A DNA stretch of 64,000 nucleotides from Sanderia malayensis (Eukaryota > Cnidaria > Scyphozoa > Semaeostomeae > Pelagiidae), in assembly GCA_013076295.1 (NCBI GenBank), contig RQOL01000531.1:3348001-3412000 (forward strand). Reading direction: 5' to 3'. The notes under the pieces are model-generated. The model saw nothing but the letters and a program-made list of their open reading frames with translations. It was not told the origin of the DNA and ran no database searches. Below are positions 40,801 through 50,854 of this stretch, one piece after another (the first letter of the stretch is position 1; each line of letters begins with the position of its first letter). The translations under genes and the position numbers were made by a program.

Positions 40801-43800
40801 AAGCTCTCTCTTACTTAAGCTCTCTCCTACTTAAGCTCTCTCTTACGTACGCTCTCTCTTACTTAAGCTCTCTCTTACTTAAGCTCTCTCTTACTTAAGC
40901 TCTCTCTTACTTAACTCTCTCTTACTTAAACTCTCTCTTACTTAAACTCTTTCTTTTCTGTTACAGAGAATGGCCATGAACATGTTAGTTTCACCTGATG
41001 ACGACATCGGAATGAAAGAAGTTCATACCATACTCAATATCATGGCCTACCTCATACATCAATTAGATCAAACAAAGGTGATATACCACAAATATTACCT
41101 TTACACATACCATTCCACAACCCATTATAGAACACATCAATTTTACAGCATTTTAAAAACATGTAACAACGTCCATGGTCAAAAGAACTCTGGTCTGGAA
41201 GCCTATAGTTCTTTTCTATTGACTATACCACGTGTCACTCTCTTCCATACAACTTCAACATATACTGTCTATAATTATTGTTTTATTTTATTACACGCAG
41301 ATGACCCAATGTTACACATGGTTCCAGCAAGCGTGTGTGGAACATAATATTGACGATACTTCTGTTACCAAAGCTTTGCTGTCGCTAACACTATTAATGC
41401 ATAGAAAGTCAAAGACAAGTACAAGCTTGGTATGTGGCGACTTATCCTTGTAGAACCCTCTGATTGACGCATCCTGTAATACTGTATTCTCTTGTTTAAA
41501 CGCCTCGGGCGCTTATTGATTTTGGTACTATTAGGGGATGTGTATTTGACGGGGCGTTTAACCCAAGAAATACATTCCTTTCCCTTTAAGCTCTCTCTTA
41601 CTTGAGCTCTCTCTTGCTTAAACTCTCTCTTACTTAAGCTCTCTCTTGCTCTCTGACTATGGTCATGCTGCTACGGTTTTAACACAAATGGATATATTTA
41701 TTAGCATGCATCTTTATACTTTTCCTACATTTTTACTTTTCAGATTCGTGAAATTGCTCAAGATGTACACAGTCAGCTTGGTGATGTCGATGAGGTGAGT
41801 ATGATTTAATATAACCCTGCTCTACATTAACTTAGTGCAATAAATTTCATTATAACTTATTATACAATGTCGTGCACTATTATGAAGCATATCATACAAT
41901 GCTATATGCAGTAAAACCCCGCATATATGAACCTGTCTTTATAAGAATCTTTAGACAAAAATCTCCTTTCAAAACAATAGAAGAAACAATAGCCCATTGT
42001 GTTTGAATAATAGGCTGGATGATAAATCTACAGGGTCCTACATACAGGTGTTACTGTGTACTATATTACTCAATCAGTGAGCTCTGTTGCTCTTTCCCTC
42101 CCACCCTCTTCACTTGCGAGGGGTGGGAGGGGGAGGAGATACAGTGTCATTTAATACACTCTCTGTTATTGATAAGCTTTTATTTTCTTCCTTTCCTAGG
42201 AAATTGAAGTTGAGAATCGATCGCATTTTGCAATCATAAACCAACGAACTGTCGCACCGACAGTTCTTGTAAGCTTCGTTTTTAACTCCATTTTATCCCT
42301 GTTGCTGGCTTTTTTCCCATCATCCATTGCATGGCAGCTGCAAAGCAATGGCTTCAAACGTTTTCTTGCTTTTTTCCTTTAGTTACTTTTGCTGTCTCAT
42401 ATTGAAAAGCTATTGGATGAGTTCGACTGGGTTTTGAGTAAATTAAAGGTGGAAGGAACTGGACCGCAACCCGAGGAAGAAAAGGGTAATTATCAAGACA
42501 ATTTAATAATAATCACCATGACTTAAAAGGTAATTGTTATACTATCTATATCTGCACCTACACTTGTATTGCCCTTGTTTTCTATACATACAATAGAAAT
42601 GCTTAAAGTATTTTACACATTCGAGTAGTAAACTTATGTTCCAGAGCTTAGTAACATAGGTTCATAAGGTTACATAACTCTTGGACATAGGATCAGACCC
42701 ACCAGCTGTCTTCCTTAACTCTCTCGTGTCCAGCGTCCCAGTAGGTTCCAGCAGAAGCAAAAATCATGAAAAACTCATTTTGATTAAAACTGGCTGAAAC
42801 TGGTCATGAGAGGGTTAAAGTGATGGAAAAACTGCGTGGATTTAGGCGTGGTTTGATAATTGCTGTTGCTTCAAGCAACCATCCTTGCGTGGTTGAGCCT
42901 ACAGGCGCCATGACTCAACCAATTACATATATTTACTAAGGTACCAATTACGATGAAGGTCTATGAGAAGAATTATGCACACATGTTTTCTTTGCTAGAT
43001 AAAGAAAATCCAGAAGATAATGAAAATTCAAAAGAGAATATGGAAATATCCATTTGTCATCGACTGATTGGTTTGGTAACAACATTTCACGAGTTAATTC
43101 AATCAGCATTCCCTGAAGGTCTTTCTGCTGATAGCATTACCAAGGTGAACTCATGCAACTTATTTCAACCACCAACACGTATCTCCGACTGTTTATATGC
43201 TTGCAAAAGGTTAGCCCATAACGTGAAGAACGAGCAAGACCAGACGGCAGCTTGTTTCAATCGCAAACCTAACTACTGCATTCAACTATATAAGTACCTT
43301 GATAATGAAATATATAACGAAATATATATAATAAATTGAAATTTATATCGCATTAAGTGAGTGGGTGATGATGAATAATGTGCTGTGCTAACTGAATGAG
43401 CAGCTGACTAAAACGGGAGTCTGGTAACTATAGTTTCTGTCACTCACTATGATTGACATATATTTGTGGACAGTCATAACGCTCCTCCGCACAGGACTTG
43501 CTTTCGAGAGTTTAGTAGCCCCTTGTATTTAGGTATAAGTGTGCTATTCATACACAACCTACTACTATCTACTTAAAAATTCTTTTCTAGGCACTTACAA
43601 AGCTCTATTCAACCCTGGCTGCTGTTGCTAAACATGTGAGTGTAAAATCAAAAACATTTCTTGTGAATTATCGTCTTTATTTCATTATTCATCCTGTCAT
43701 TCATTAATACTACCAATTCTGTTACTCTTAGCGATGAGAGTTGCCTTGGCTACTGACATTGCTGGTTCATCCAGCATCTCAATACATCAATGCTATATAT

Positions 43801-45021
43801 GTTATGTAGGTTCTATTGCTTGCTGACCCAAAGTATATCTCTTTCGTTACAGCATTTGAGCCTATACGCACAGAAGATCGGTCATTTGACGTTGAAATTC
43901 GAGAAGCTTGTAAGTAACTGATGCATACTTTTCCACCATAGCTATTTATACTGCTTCTGTGACACTTGTCATTGTCCTATGTCCTATCAGAAGGCTGATG
44001 CATGTTATCTTAAAACCAGGTGAAGTTTACTGGGACTCACTTAACGCAGCAGACATATGCCATGATCACATACATGCAGGCAACACAGCATTTGGCAGAT
44101 GAGAGCTTCAATCTTAAAAACAAAAAGAACAGAGCAACTTCAAACGTTGCACAAAAGGTTCTCAGTTTATTCAATCGTTCACCTTTTGAGTGTCCTATTA
44201 AATCAAAGAAAATTGCATTCATTTTGTTCTGTTCTGTGGACAGACGTTTTGTATAAAATTTTGTAACACAATAATTTGCTATATGATGTCTATTTTCTTT
44301 TTTGTTTTTATTTCAGAACCGTGCAATAAAAGAATCGAAGTTGATTCCAAATTTATTTATTCCATCGAACAGTATGAGCGATTTCTGATTCAGCTCTCAA
44401 AAAAATCCAAAGTATTTTGCAAAACATTCATATCACAATAGTTTCTTTGTTACTTTTCTTTTGATTTTATCTTTTCTTTAATCTCTCTGTTCTCTGCACT
44501 GATTTATGAATTTACAAAGTTTACATTTATTTATTTATTATTTATTTATTCACTATTTATTTATTTATTATTTATTTATTCATTATTTATTTATTGTTTT
44601 TCAGGTTGCTAATCTGATGGAGCATTTCAAGTTGAGTACGTCACGTGATTTTCGAATCAACGGGGCCACTCTGGAAGCAGCATTGCAGGAAACTGTGGAG
44701 GAGGAGGGTGACGAAGAGAACTTGGATCAAACTAATAGTACAACGGTAATTGAATGGATTTAGTTAAACTGTATTTTCACGCTTTAACCAACCCTGAAGG
44801 CAATCCCTTGTTTGTTAACTCAAAGATGCTTTGGGCTAACTTAAGATTTGATTTACTGCGCAGGAGGAAACTAAGGGATAACTAGTCTGCTCCTGCGCAG
44901 TTTCCTTTAAAACCCCCACGCATGCTACTCTTCATCACAAGTTCTTTTCATTATACAGCAGGACAATGTCATTCATGAACCAACGGCTAAGAAATCGAAG
45001 CTATCGTTACGAAAGACATGA
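25882..45021 (+). CDS. FANCI: Fanconi anaemia group I protein (FANCI), 48 exons, one apparent frameshift
   Basis: FANCI pairs with FANCD2 as the DNA clamp of interstrand-crosslink repair. Exons: 25882-25965, 30382-30460, 30622-30710, 31167-31202, 31451-31536, 31819-31883, 32021-32087, 32176-32217, 32576-32629, 32859-32928, 33018-33272, 33720-33812, 34083-34161, 34293-34350, 34554-34636, 34823-34905, 35053-35140, 35296-35354, 35796-35867, 36003-36073, 36246-36306, 36748-36889, 37130-37185, 37378-37446, 37572-37673, 38050-38125, 38251-38342, 38516-38599, 38731-38768, 39074-39162, 39261-39345, 39499-39598, 39831-39910, 40069-40132, 40251-40353, 40483-40562, 40967-41077, 41301-41429, 41744-41794, 42200-42268, 42383-42485, 42999-43144, 43591-43635, 43853-43909, 44020-44157, 44317-44411, 44605-44745, 44959-45021. 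All phases agree except exon 46 (1 nt short). Repaired length is about 1360 aa (human 1328). The ubiquitin-acceptor motif VLRKAMF (Lys533) and three downstream SQ sites are conserved, as are RMIKAELEDFELDKSADFS and FKLSTSRDFRI. The C terminus KKSKLSLRK is NLS-like. Confidence 0.96.
26643..30152. repeat. Satellite array, about 20 monomers of about 175 bp, inside FANCI intron 1
   Basis: Monomers start with TGAAGTAGGTACTG at about 26643, 26819, 27004, 27180, 27361, 27538, 27712, 27888, 28063, 28238, 28413, 28588, 28763, 28924, 29098, 29277, 29454, 29629, 29803 and 29979. Each holds TGACTCACAAGGAGTCGAAT (a hairpin GACTC...GAGTC), CCTACTGATCACGTTGAGAC, CTAGGAGCAATGG, TTCCCGCGGATAGC and TATTTAAACTTTCTATCAT. 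A variant class, with CCTACTCATCACG and TTGTTCGTGGACCCAG, occurs in monomers 5, 7 and 16. Adjacent monomers are nearly identical. No long ORF. The last monomer degenerates near 30150. Intron 1 is 4.4 kb because of it. Confidence 0.97.
31668..31805 (-). repeat. Tigger-like MITE copy in FANCI intron 5
   Basis: On the minus strand it reads AAAACCCGCATATAAGAACG...AAACAATAGAAGAAACAATAG...TTCAACTGTA, closely matching the copy at 41908-42055, which lies in the opposite orientation. Confidence 0.7.
33300..33550. repeat. Minisatellite, FANCI intron 11
   Basis: About nine units of TTCTCTCTTATCTCTGTTAC plus CCC(C) (about 27 bp). It keeps a spurious ORF open from exon 11 into the intron, encoding hydrophobic FLSYLCYPF repeats; this is intron sequence. 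Confidence 0.85.
36057..36059 (+). other. FANCI ubiquitin-acceptor lysine codon (Lys533 of the model)
   Basis: Codon AAA in LVLVLRKAMFS, which aligns with human Lys523, the residue mono-ubiquitinated by FANCL/UBE2T. Position follows from the exon model. Confidence 0.85.
36470..36710. repeat. Minisatellite of about 20-25 bp, FANCI intron 21
   Basis: Repeated CCTTGTGGGTATCTTGGATG / CCTTGTAGGTATTTTGAATG units, most regular at 36640-36705. Confidence 0.85.
37690..37925. repeat. Degenerate tandem repeat, FANCI intron 25
   Basis: Units of about 38 bp with AAGCCTCTATTACCCCTTAA and GTCATG/GCCATATTTAAG. A related pair is seen at about 34440-34500 in intron 14. Confidence 0.7.
38910..39011. repeat. 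TACCGTAAATCC-type MITE, copy 1 (short)
   Basis: Ends TACCGTAAATCCTTGAAT and its inverted match ATTCTAGGATTTACGGTA. Interior has a C-run and AATAAGCCCCCC. FANCI intron 29. Confidence 0.8.
40590..40955. repeat. Minisatellite of CTCTCTCTTACTTAAG, FANCI intron 36
   Basis: More than 20 units of 15-16 bp (CTCTCTCTTACTTAAG with GTACG, CCTAC and similar variants), running to just before the next exon's acceptor. A few related units recur at about 41588-41655 in intron 38. Confidence 0.9.
41908..42055 (+). repeat. Tigger-like MITE copy in FANCI intron 39
   Basis: Left end GCAGTAAAACCCCGCATATA and right end ACATACAGGTGTTACTGT are imperfect inverted repeats; it shares AAAACAATAGAAGAAACAAT with 31668-31805. 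Confidence 0.7.
44518..44600. repeat. TTTATTTATTCA microsatellite, FANCI intron 46
   Basis: (TTTATTTATTCACTATTTAT) units directly before the acceptor of exon 47. Confidence 0.85.
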
Positions 45022-46117
45022 TCTAGAGACCGCTTAAGCTGAAGTAATTTATTATGGTAAAATTTCTATTTTTATTGCGCGCAACGGAGGAGCGTGTTTA
45101 TTAATTGCAATCACTTGAGTTTTCTTGTTTTTGTCGACTATATACGCATATTTTTTTAATATCTCCTTTACCGCTGTTAATTTGATTTTTGATTAAGATG
45201 AATTGGTAGTTTTGACTCGAACTTCGCTCGGGCTCGATCAATGGACTCGAGCTTGGCAAACTTGAGTGAGGCTATAGGATGAAATCGAGGCTTCGCGCGG
45301 TAAACTTTCTTTCTCCATTAGGCCTTCTCCTTCATTGAATTCAATCTTGTTGGATTGCAAAACTTGTTTGCACTCTGAGTCACGCCTATTATTCTTTCTA
45401 TGTTTTTTATGAATTAATCTAATATTGTTGAAGTACAGAAGAAGAGCTTCTATATACATTTTGATTAATTTTTTGGTAAGATTGTGTTGTGTTGGCTTTA
45501 GCACTTTTTTGAAACGTCATGGCTAATTTTCTAAATATTTGCATTTGTATTTTTAATATTACATGGGAGAAGTTACTACTTGGTGTGAATTTGGAAAAAA
45601 TTGACTGGAAGAAGAGTGAAGATGATTTGAAGATATTACACATGCAATGCAGCCACTTGAAGATATGGCACAATAGACTAAAGATAATATCATTTATTGT
45701 GACTTTATTTATTTTGAACAATTTTTCTCTGCTTTGATTCATACATATTTAGCTTTTAACATTTTCAATATCAGCACTTTGACAAGCATGAGAGGACAAC
45801 AGGCACTTTGAGATAGAGTTATAGACCCCAAAAGACAAAGGAATCATACAGCCAGTGAAACATCATTGTAACCTTAGTAAGAGGTTTTTTTATCCCTGAT
45901 TGCCAGAAGCAAGGTTAACATGAAAAGGGATTTACAAGATATACCATATGGAAGTACCATATGTTGTAAAGAAATGCTTCATAGCTCCAAATTCTTTAGG
46001 TCTACTGTTTCACTTGGATTTAAAGTTCTTGCTGTTTCTCATGCTTGTTACTTTGTTGATTATTTTAAATTATGTTTGTAATTTTTTCTAATTTATTCTA
46101 GTGTTGTTTTTGTAGGT

Positions 46118-46290
46118 AAAGGAAACACTCACCTCATCTGCTGTTGCCAAGACATTTGGTCCTAATGCAGTGTTGCTGGGGTATCTTGCATCATATGGTC
46201 TCCATGGAGCTGGTTTGCTGATTCTCTTGTTCACCTTGTTGGCACATTCTTGGGTTGTGATTTCCATGCTAATGGTGAGAGAAATGTCTG
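46118..46290 (-). repeat. Inverted dispersed repeat, minus-strand copy
   Basis: Its reverse complement is about 75% identical by eye to 47575-47735: shared CCAACAAGGTGAACAAG/TCAACAAGGTAGACAAG, CTCCATGGAGACCATATG and GATGAGGTGAGTG. Both copies end in GAGGTGAGTG, a splice-donor-like word. No intact long frame is shared: indels shift the frame between copies. Confidence 0.65.
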
Positions 46291-46889
46291 ATCTATTTTG
46301 CTTCTCTTTCACACTTATCACATGAATATCCAAGTTCCAAAAACGTTAAGGACCAGGGCTAAAATGCTTGATGTACCTGTTTGCATTTCAATATTTCTGT
46401 GGATAAAGTTTAAGAAGGAAGGATTTCTTGTCTGTTAGCATCCAAAACTAGGAGATGTATTAAGCATTGTACGCATCATAGTAGTTGAAGCCTAGGCCGC
46501 TGAATTTGATATCGGGCTGTTTAGACCTCATTTGCGCAAGAGTATGTATGAGAACCCTGACCCTGGCTACCAAATTAGGTTGTTATTCACTTATTCAAAT
46601 AAATTTCTTTGTGCACTTATTAGTCTATTCTTATTATGGTAGAAGTCAGGTAGAACATTGTTTATTGATTTATACATTGTTGATAGTCAATAGAAAATAG
46701 TGATAGTTTTGTAGATTACAGATAAAGAAAGAGAAGTAGGGGTATTTCTCTTATTTTATCTTTCTAGTTTTTATTTTTCATATTTTTCTTTCCTTGTGTA
46801 GGATTATATACTGATAGTTGATCAACTTAGGAAAGTGCTGCATCTTCGGAAATAGCATGATTGTATCCTTAGTACCTGGTGTTATTGTT

Positions 46890-47095
46890 TGGCTAATAAC
46901 CTGAGAGTTGCGGCTAGTCCTTGACAAACCTCATCTACAGGCAGTGATGTATTGCATGGGCTGTAGCATTAGTGTCAAGAGTTGTTGTTTAGGTATGAGC
47001 TGAATGGTTGCAGTTAGTCCCTAGCAAACCTTGTTTTCAAGCAGTGATGTATGACATAAGTTGTAGCATTATTGTGAGGAGTTGTTGTGTAGGTA
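46890..47095 (+). repeat. Tandem duplication, two units of about 103 bp
   Basis: Both units contain (C/G)AGTTAGTCC..GACAAACC-like sequence, CAGGCAGTGATGTAT..CAT and AGAGTTGTTGT.TAGGTAT. No coding content. Confidence 0.7.
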
Positions 47096-47574
47096 TATCT
47101 CAATGGTCACAGTTTTGTCAAGACAATAGTCATGCCTTGTAGTTAAGCAATGAAGTATTATTTTTTGCTTTTTATTTGCACAAAGATCTTTATTTGCTTC
47201 AAGTGGGTTTCTTTATTCTGTGGACAGAATTTTCTCCCCAAATTTCTTTTGAAAAGGGGGCAAAGTGGTGCATGCTCTTGTATTGTGTTGTCTGGCAGTG
47301 TCTGATCAAATAGTGATGATACGGCCTGGGGGTGCAGTAAATGCAATGATGCTATGGCCTTCGGGGGGCAATGCTTAATATTCTCAGAAAAATGATTGCC
47401 TAGGAACGTTTGGCTTAATGTGCTAACAGGTTTCATTTCCTGACTTCCAAAGCTGTATTCCATGGTCTTGTTGACTTGTAGCTCATGCTTCATGGCCATA
47501 TTTTATTTATAATTATTTCGGACAAAAGAACTTGGATATAGATTGTGATATGAATTGTGATTGAGTTGCATTAT

Positions 47575-47735
47575 AGATAGGACATTTCCCTCACCAGATG
47601 GCATGGAATCAGAACTCAAGGATCTGTCAACAAGGTAGACAAGGGAATCAGCCACCAGTTCCATGGAGACCATATGGTGCAAGGTACCCTGGCAGCATTG
47701 AAAGGACCAGTCTTTGCAATAGCAAATGAGGTGAG
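47575..47735 (+). repeat. Inverted dispersed repeat, plus-strand copy
   Basis: Partner of 46118-46290. One frame reads NKVDKGISHQFHGDHMVQGT..., another PPVPWRPYGARYPG; neither is recognised. Likely a fragment of a transposon or a captured exon. Confidence 0.6.
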
Positions 47736-47940
47736 TGTTTTCATTAAATTTTTTACTTCCTCCCACCTTTTATGGAACAGACCGTCCGGGACAAACCAGC
47801 AGCTGTAGGGGCACCATCTCCCTACAGCTACCACCCATGGAAAACATAGGGGCTTGCCGGGCCCCTACATTTTCCATGGGCCCTACTCCCCATGTTCACC
47901 ACCCCAAATATCCCACCCAAATCTATTCCCCTACGGCTAT

Positions 47941-48070
47941 ACACCTTTTGCATGGTGCGTATTTTGGAAGTCTGGCACTAATTTTGGGTGAAAAATTATT
48001 TCACCCTCAGCATCTTTTTCACCCAAAAACTAGTGCCAGACCTCTAAATACGCACGATGCAAAAGGTGTA
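47941..48070. repeat. 130-bp hairpin (long inverted repeat)
   Basis: The left arm 47941-47995 (ACACCTTTTGCATGGTGCGT...) is the near-perfect reverse complement of the right arm 48014-48070 (...CGCACGATGCAAAAGGTGTA), with an 18-bp loop. Weaker flanking symmetry (TACAGCTACCACCCATGG on the left, ACCCATGGATCATATAGGG on the right) suggests a larger MITE. Confidence 0.85.
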
Positions 48071-48474
48071 TTACCCATGGATCATATAGGGTCCTAATGA
48101 CCACTATACCTTCCATGAGGCCCCACCCCAGCCCATTGTCCCTGCTAGCCTATCTACAAATCTAAATATGGCATTACGATATATCACTGGTACTTACGAT
48201 ATTATCCTAAGGTAAAATAGCAGAATCCTTAAGCAATCCTATATATGATTATTTAAGTTAAATTATATTACTCTTTATTCCTAAATTAGCCTATACCTTA
48301 ACCCAAAACAAAGAAAAACACAACACTCCCAAGGTTTTTAATATGAATTCAACAGAAAAAAATAAAAATAATAATCATTTATCCATGAGATGGGCTTGCT
48401 TGCGAAAATCTTCGTTCTTCAATCGCAAAGTCTTCGATAAAATGTCTGCAAAATAAGAAAAATGGCGTAGAAAA

Positions 48475-48604
48475 TACAGTAAAGTCCCGAAAACTTGACT
48501 CGAACCTCCAAGGATCGGGTGAAAATGTTGGAGTTTGGTTAGGAAGTAATAGCGAAGGTTTCAAGAAAAATACAGGTTAGTTCGAGTTATCGGGATTACT
48601 GTAC
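48475..48604. repeat. Tigger-like MITE
   Basis: Ends TACAGTAAAGTCCCGAAAAC and (inverted) TCGAGTTATCGGGATTACTGTA, flanked by TA. Same terminal logic as 60979-61108. Confidence 0.75.
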
Positions 48605-49039
48605 TTATAAATATGAAGCCAAGCAAAAACAAACAAAACAAGACGTGAATTAATATACCGAGGAAAGTTTTCGCATGAGTATTGAAGATTTTCAAGCGTC
48701 TGTGAACGACAATGAAAGATTTAAACGTTCAAAAATTTAAAAAGGGCCTCAGTTTTTCAATATTTCTTGCAAAATTGGTCATAAATGCCGCAAATGAATC
48801 ACGAAATACATCAAATGAATAATGATAGTTCCAAATTCAATTGAAGAAGAAACGGGTATATGCGTACAAGGCTCTATTTTCCGTCCTAAACGTGGCCTAA
48901 CTCAAGACACGAACTCAATTTCAACTTTCAAAGTCAAAAAACAGCCCAGAAATATTCAATTTCGAGTAGAAAAAAAGTACAACAAATCCTAACACAGAAA
49001 ATAAGTAAGATTGAATGAAGATATCAAGTCGATTACCTT

Positions 49040-50428
49040 TTAATCTGTGTGAAATCCTACATTTTCAATTGACTTCTTCGTTTTCGCCTCAAGGTCTTGA
49101 TCCTCCACTCCACTCAACTGCAAAATTTGAAAAGCTGAAACGAACGTTGAACAAAATGATGCGCTCAGTACCAAGCCCCAGCTCAACAACAAGGTCACAT
49201 GACATAAACGCGGGACAATACGTAAATCTGAGGATCGAAGCGAGGGATTTAGATAAAATAGAGCACGGGGAAGCAAGGGGATTATGTAATGAGACTACGA
49301 GAGATTGGTCCACTAATAGATCGTAATGTGCTGAATATAGGAGAAAACGCATGCGTACCTCACCAAATCCCACATGCAATACATCAGGATATTTTCATTC
49401 CAGTGGGGTGAAATAAATATCTCAATGACGTTTGATTTGTTTCTGCATTTGTCGAAGGCAACGAAATATCTGCATCCACGCAAAGTTGATGCATTTGCTT
49501 TCTCTTCAACAGTCAAACTTCTAATGAGTCTAAGAATAATGAAGTAAATAATTATGAAAAAGAATGGAAGTAACAAATAAAATACAACAACCAAGGGAAG
49601 AAAAAATTTCGCCGAAACAGCGAAATCCTCTCTTCCTCATGCGGGTCAGTGCGTCCCATGAAAGGCTGCTACTAAGCTCCCCACCCCTTTTAGATCATTT
49701 TGCCAGAACATCGAGATCAAGCCAGCGAGGCCGAAGCTGCGCTGGACGAGTGACCAGTGTTCTATCCCGGCCAAAAGAAGCGTGTTATGAAGCCGTCTAG
49801 AAACTCCCAGTAGCATTTACCACGGGCAGCGACCGCCGTCGGAAAGAAGGTCCAGGCTCATTGAAGTGCACATGTTGAGTCTGCAATGGATTGCATGTGG
49901 GAATACCAAACATGCGCATATCACAAAATCAGCCACTTGTATTTGAGTAACAAACACAAATATCTATTACCATTATTCAGTTTCTGGCACATTATGAGAT
50001 AGTGACAAAAGCAAATACAATAGTTCATAAATACCATAGTTAGATACATTATCCTAGCTGATACATGTAACTTGACCATAATTGAATATTCTACAAAAGT
50101 GTTACACAGAGACCAGCACAAAAATTAAAGAAATAATATTCATAAAAATTTACCGAATTTCTTTAACTGTTCCTTTTGGGTTTGATTTCATTGATATTTG
50201 AAAAGCACCGTTGAACAAGGAAAGGCCTGTTGAAATAAAGTATAGACAAAGATAATAATTCAAATAGTAGTCTCATTGATAAGTATATATAAGTATTAAT
50301 AAGTAATATCTTGTCACAGCTCATGCGAATTTGCCGAAAGAATTTACAAACTTTTGTGTGTTTATATAAAACAGCATACCTTGTTCTGTGTATTTTCCTT
50401 CGTACCTCTCTGTATTTTCACATAACAT
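49040..50428 (-). CDS. Unrecognised 121-aa protein, four coding exons
   Basis: Exons complement(49040-49117, 49364-49529, 50154-50226, 50380-50428) join in frame with standard GT-AG sites, giving 121 aa. This is the main evidence that it is real. The N-terminal part reads MLCENTERYEGKYTEQGLSL, the middle RSLTVEEKANASTLRGCRYF and FISPHWNENILMYCMWDL, and the tail is acidic/basic (EDQDLEAKTKK...GFHTD-stop). No signal peptide or clear membrane segment. The frame stays open about 30 bp upstream of the chosen Met, and an acceptor-like CACAG sits at 50439, so a further 5' exon may exist and the start is uncertain. It lies 430 bp beyond the MGAT2 stop codon on the same strand. I do not recognise the family. 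Confidence 0.6.
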
Positions 50429-50854
50429 AACAAAAAGCCTGTGCTTGAAGAAAATTAGTCTTAAAAATTACATCGCATATACTCAGTAGCTTAAAATACT
50501 CCAAAACTAATCTATATTGGTACAAGGTAGGCGTCCAAAATTGAGAAGAATATATAGCCACTTTTGGGTTCATAAAATAGGGAGTTATTTTGCAAACAAA
50601 AACATGTGTCGTGAAAGTGCAATTTACAAATAAATCCCACAGAATAAAAAAAGCTATGCCAGAACATATAAAAAAAGAAAAAAAATAAAAATTGTGTGAT
50701 TAAAGTGAAACATCCATTTAATAGCCACTTATGCGATCAACGAATTTGTCCGTTGTAGAAAGGTGTACGCTCTATAGAGGTTGTCTTTGCCAAAAGATGA
50801 CCAACTTGAAGAAATTTTGCCGAAAAACATTTATCCGTTGTTTAGAGGTGTCGG

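Larger units (their letters stand above)
45022..49039. other. 4-kb gene-free interval after FANCI
   Basis: No multi-exon coding signal on either strand. Contains an inverted dispersed repeat (46118-46290 and 47575-47735), a 105-bp tandem duplication (46890-47095), a long hairpin (47941-48070) and a Tigger-like MITE (48475-48604). Confidence 0.6.

Noticed and set aside
45238..45742. Overlapping ORFs of 72-107 aa on both strands after FANCI
   Set aside because: No signal, domain or splice coherence; both strands open in AT-rich DNA, which fits chance.
47760..48097. 120-aa ORF over the long hairpin
   Set aside because: The ORF spans both arms of an inverted repeat and has no exon signals.
49015..49379. 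ORFs of 96-103 aa overlapping the unrecognised gene
   Set aside because: The spliced minus-strand model explains the region with consistent phases; these are other-frame shadows.
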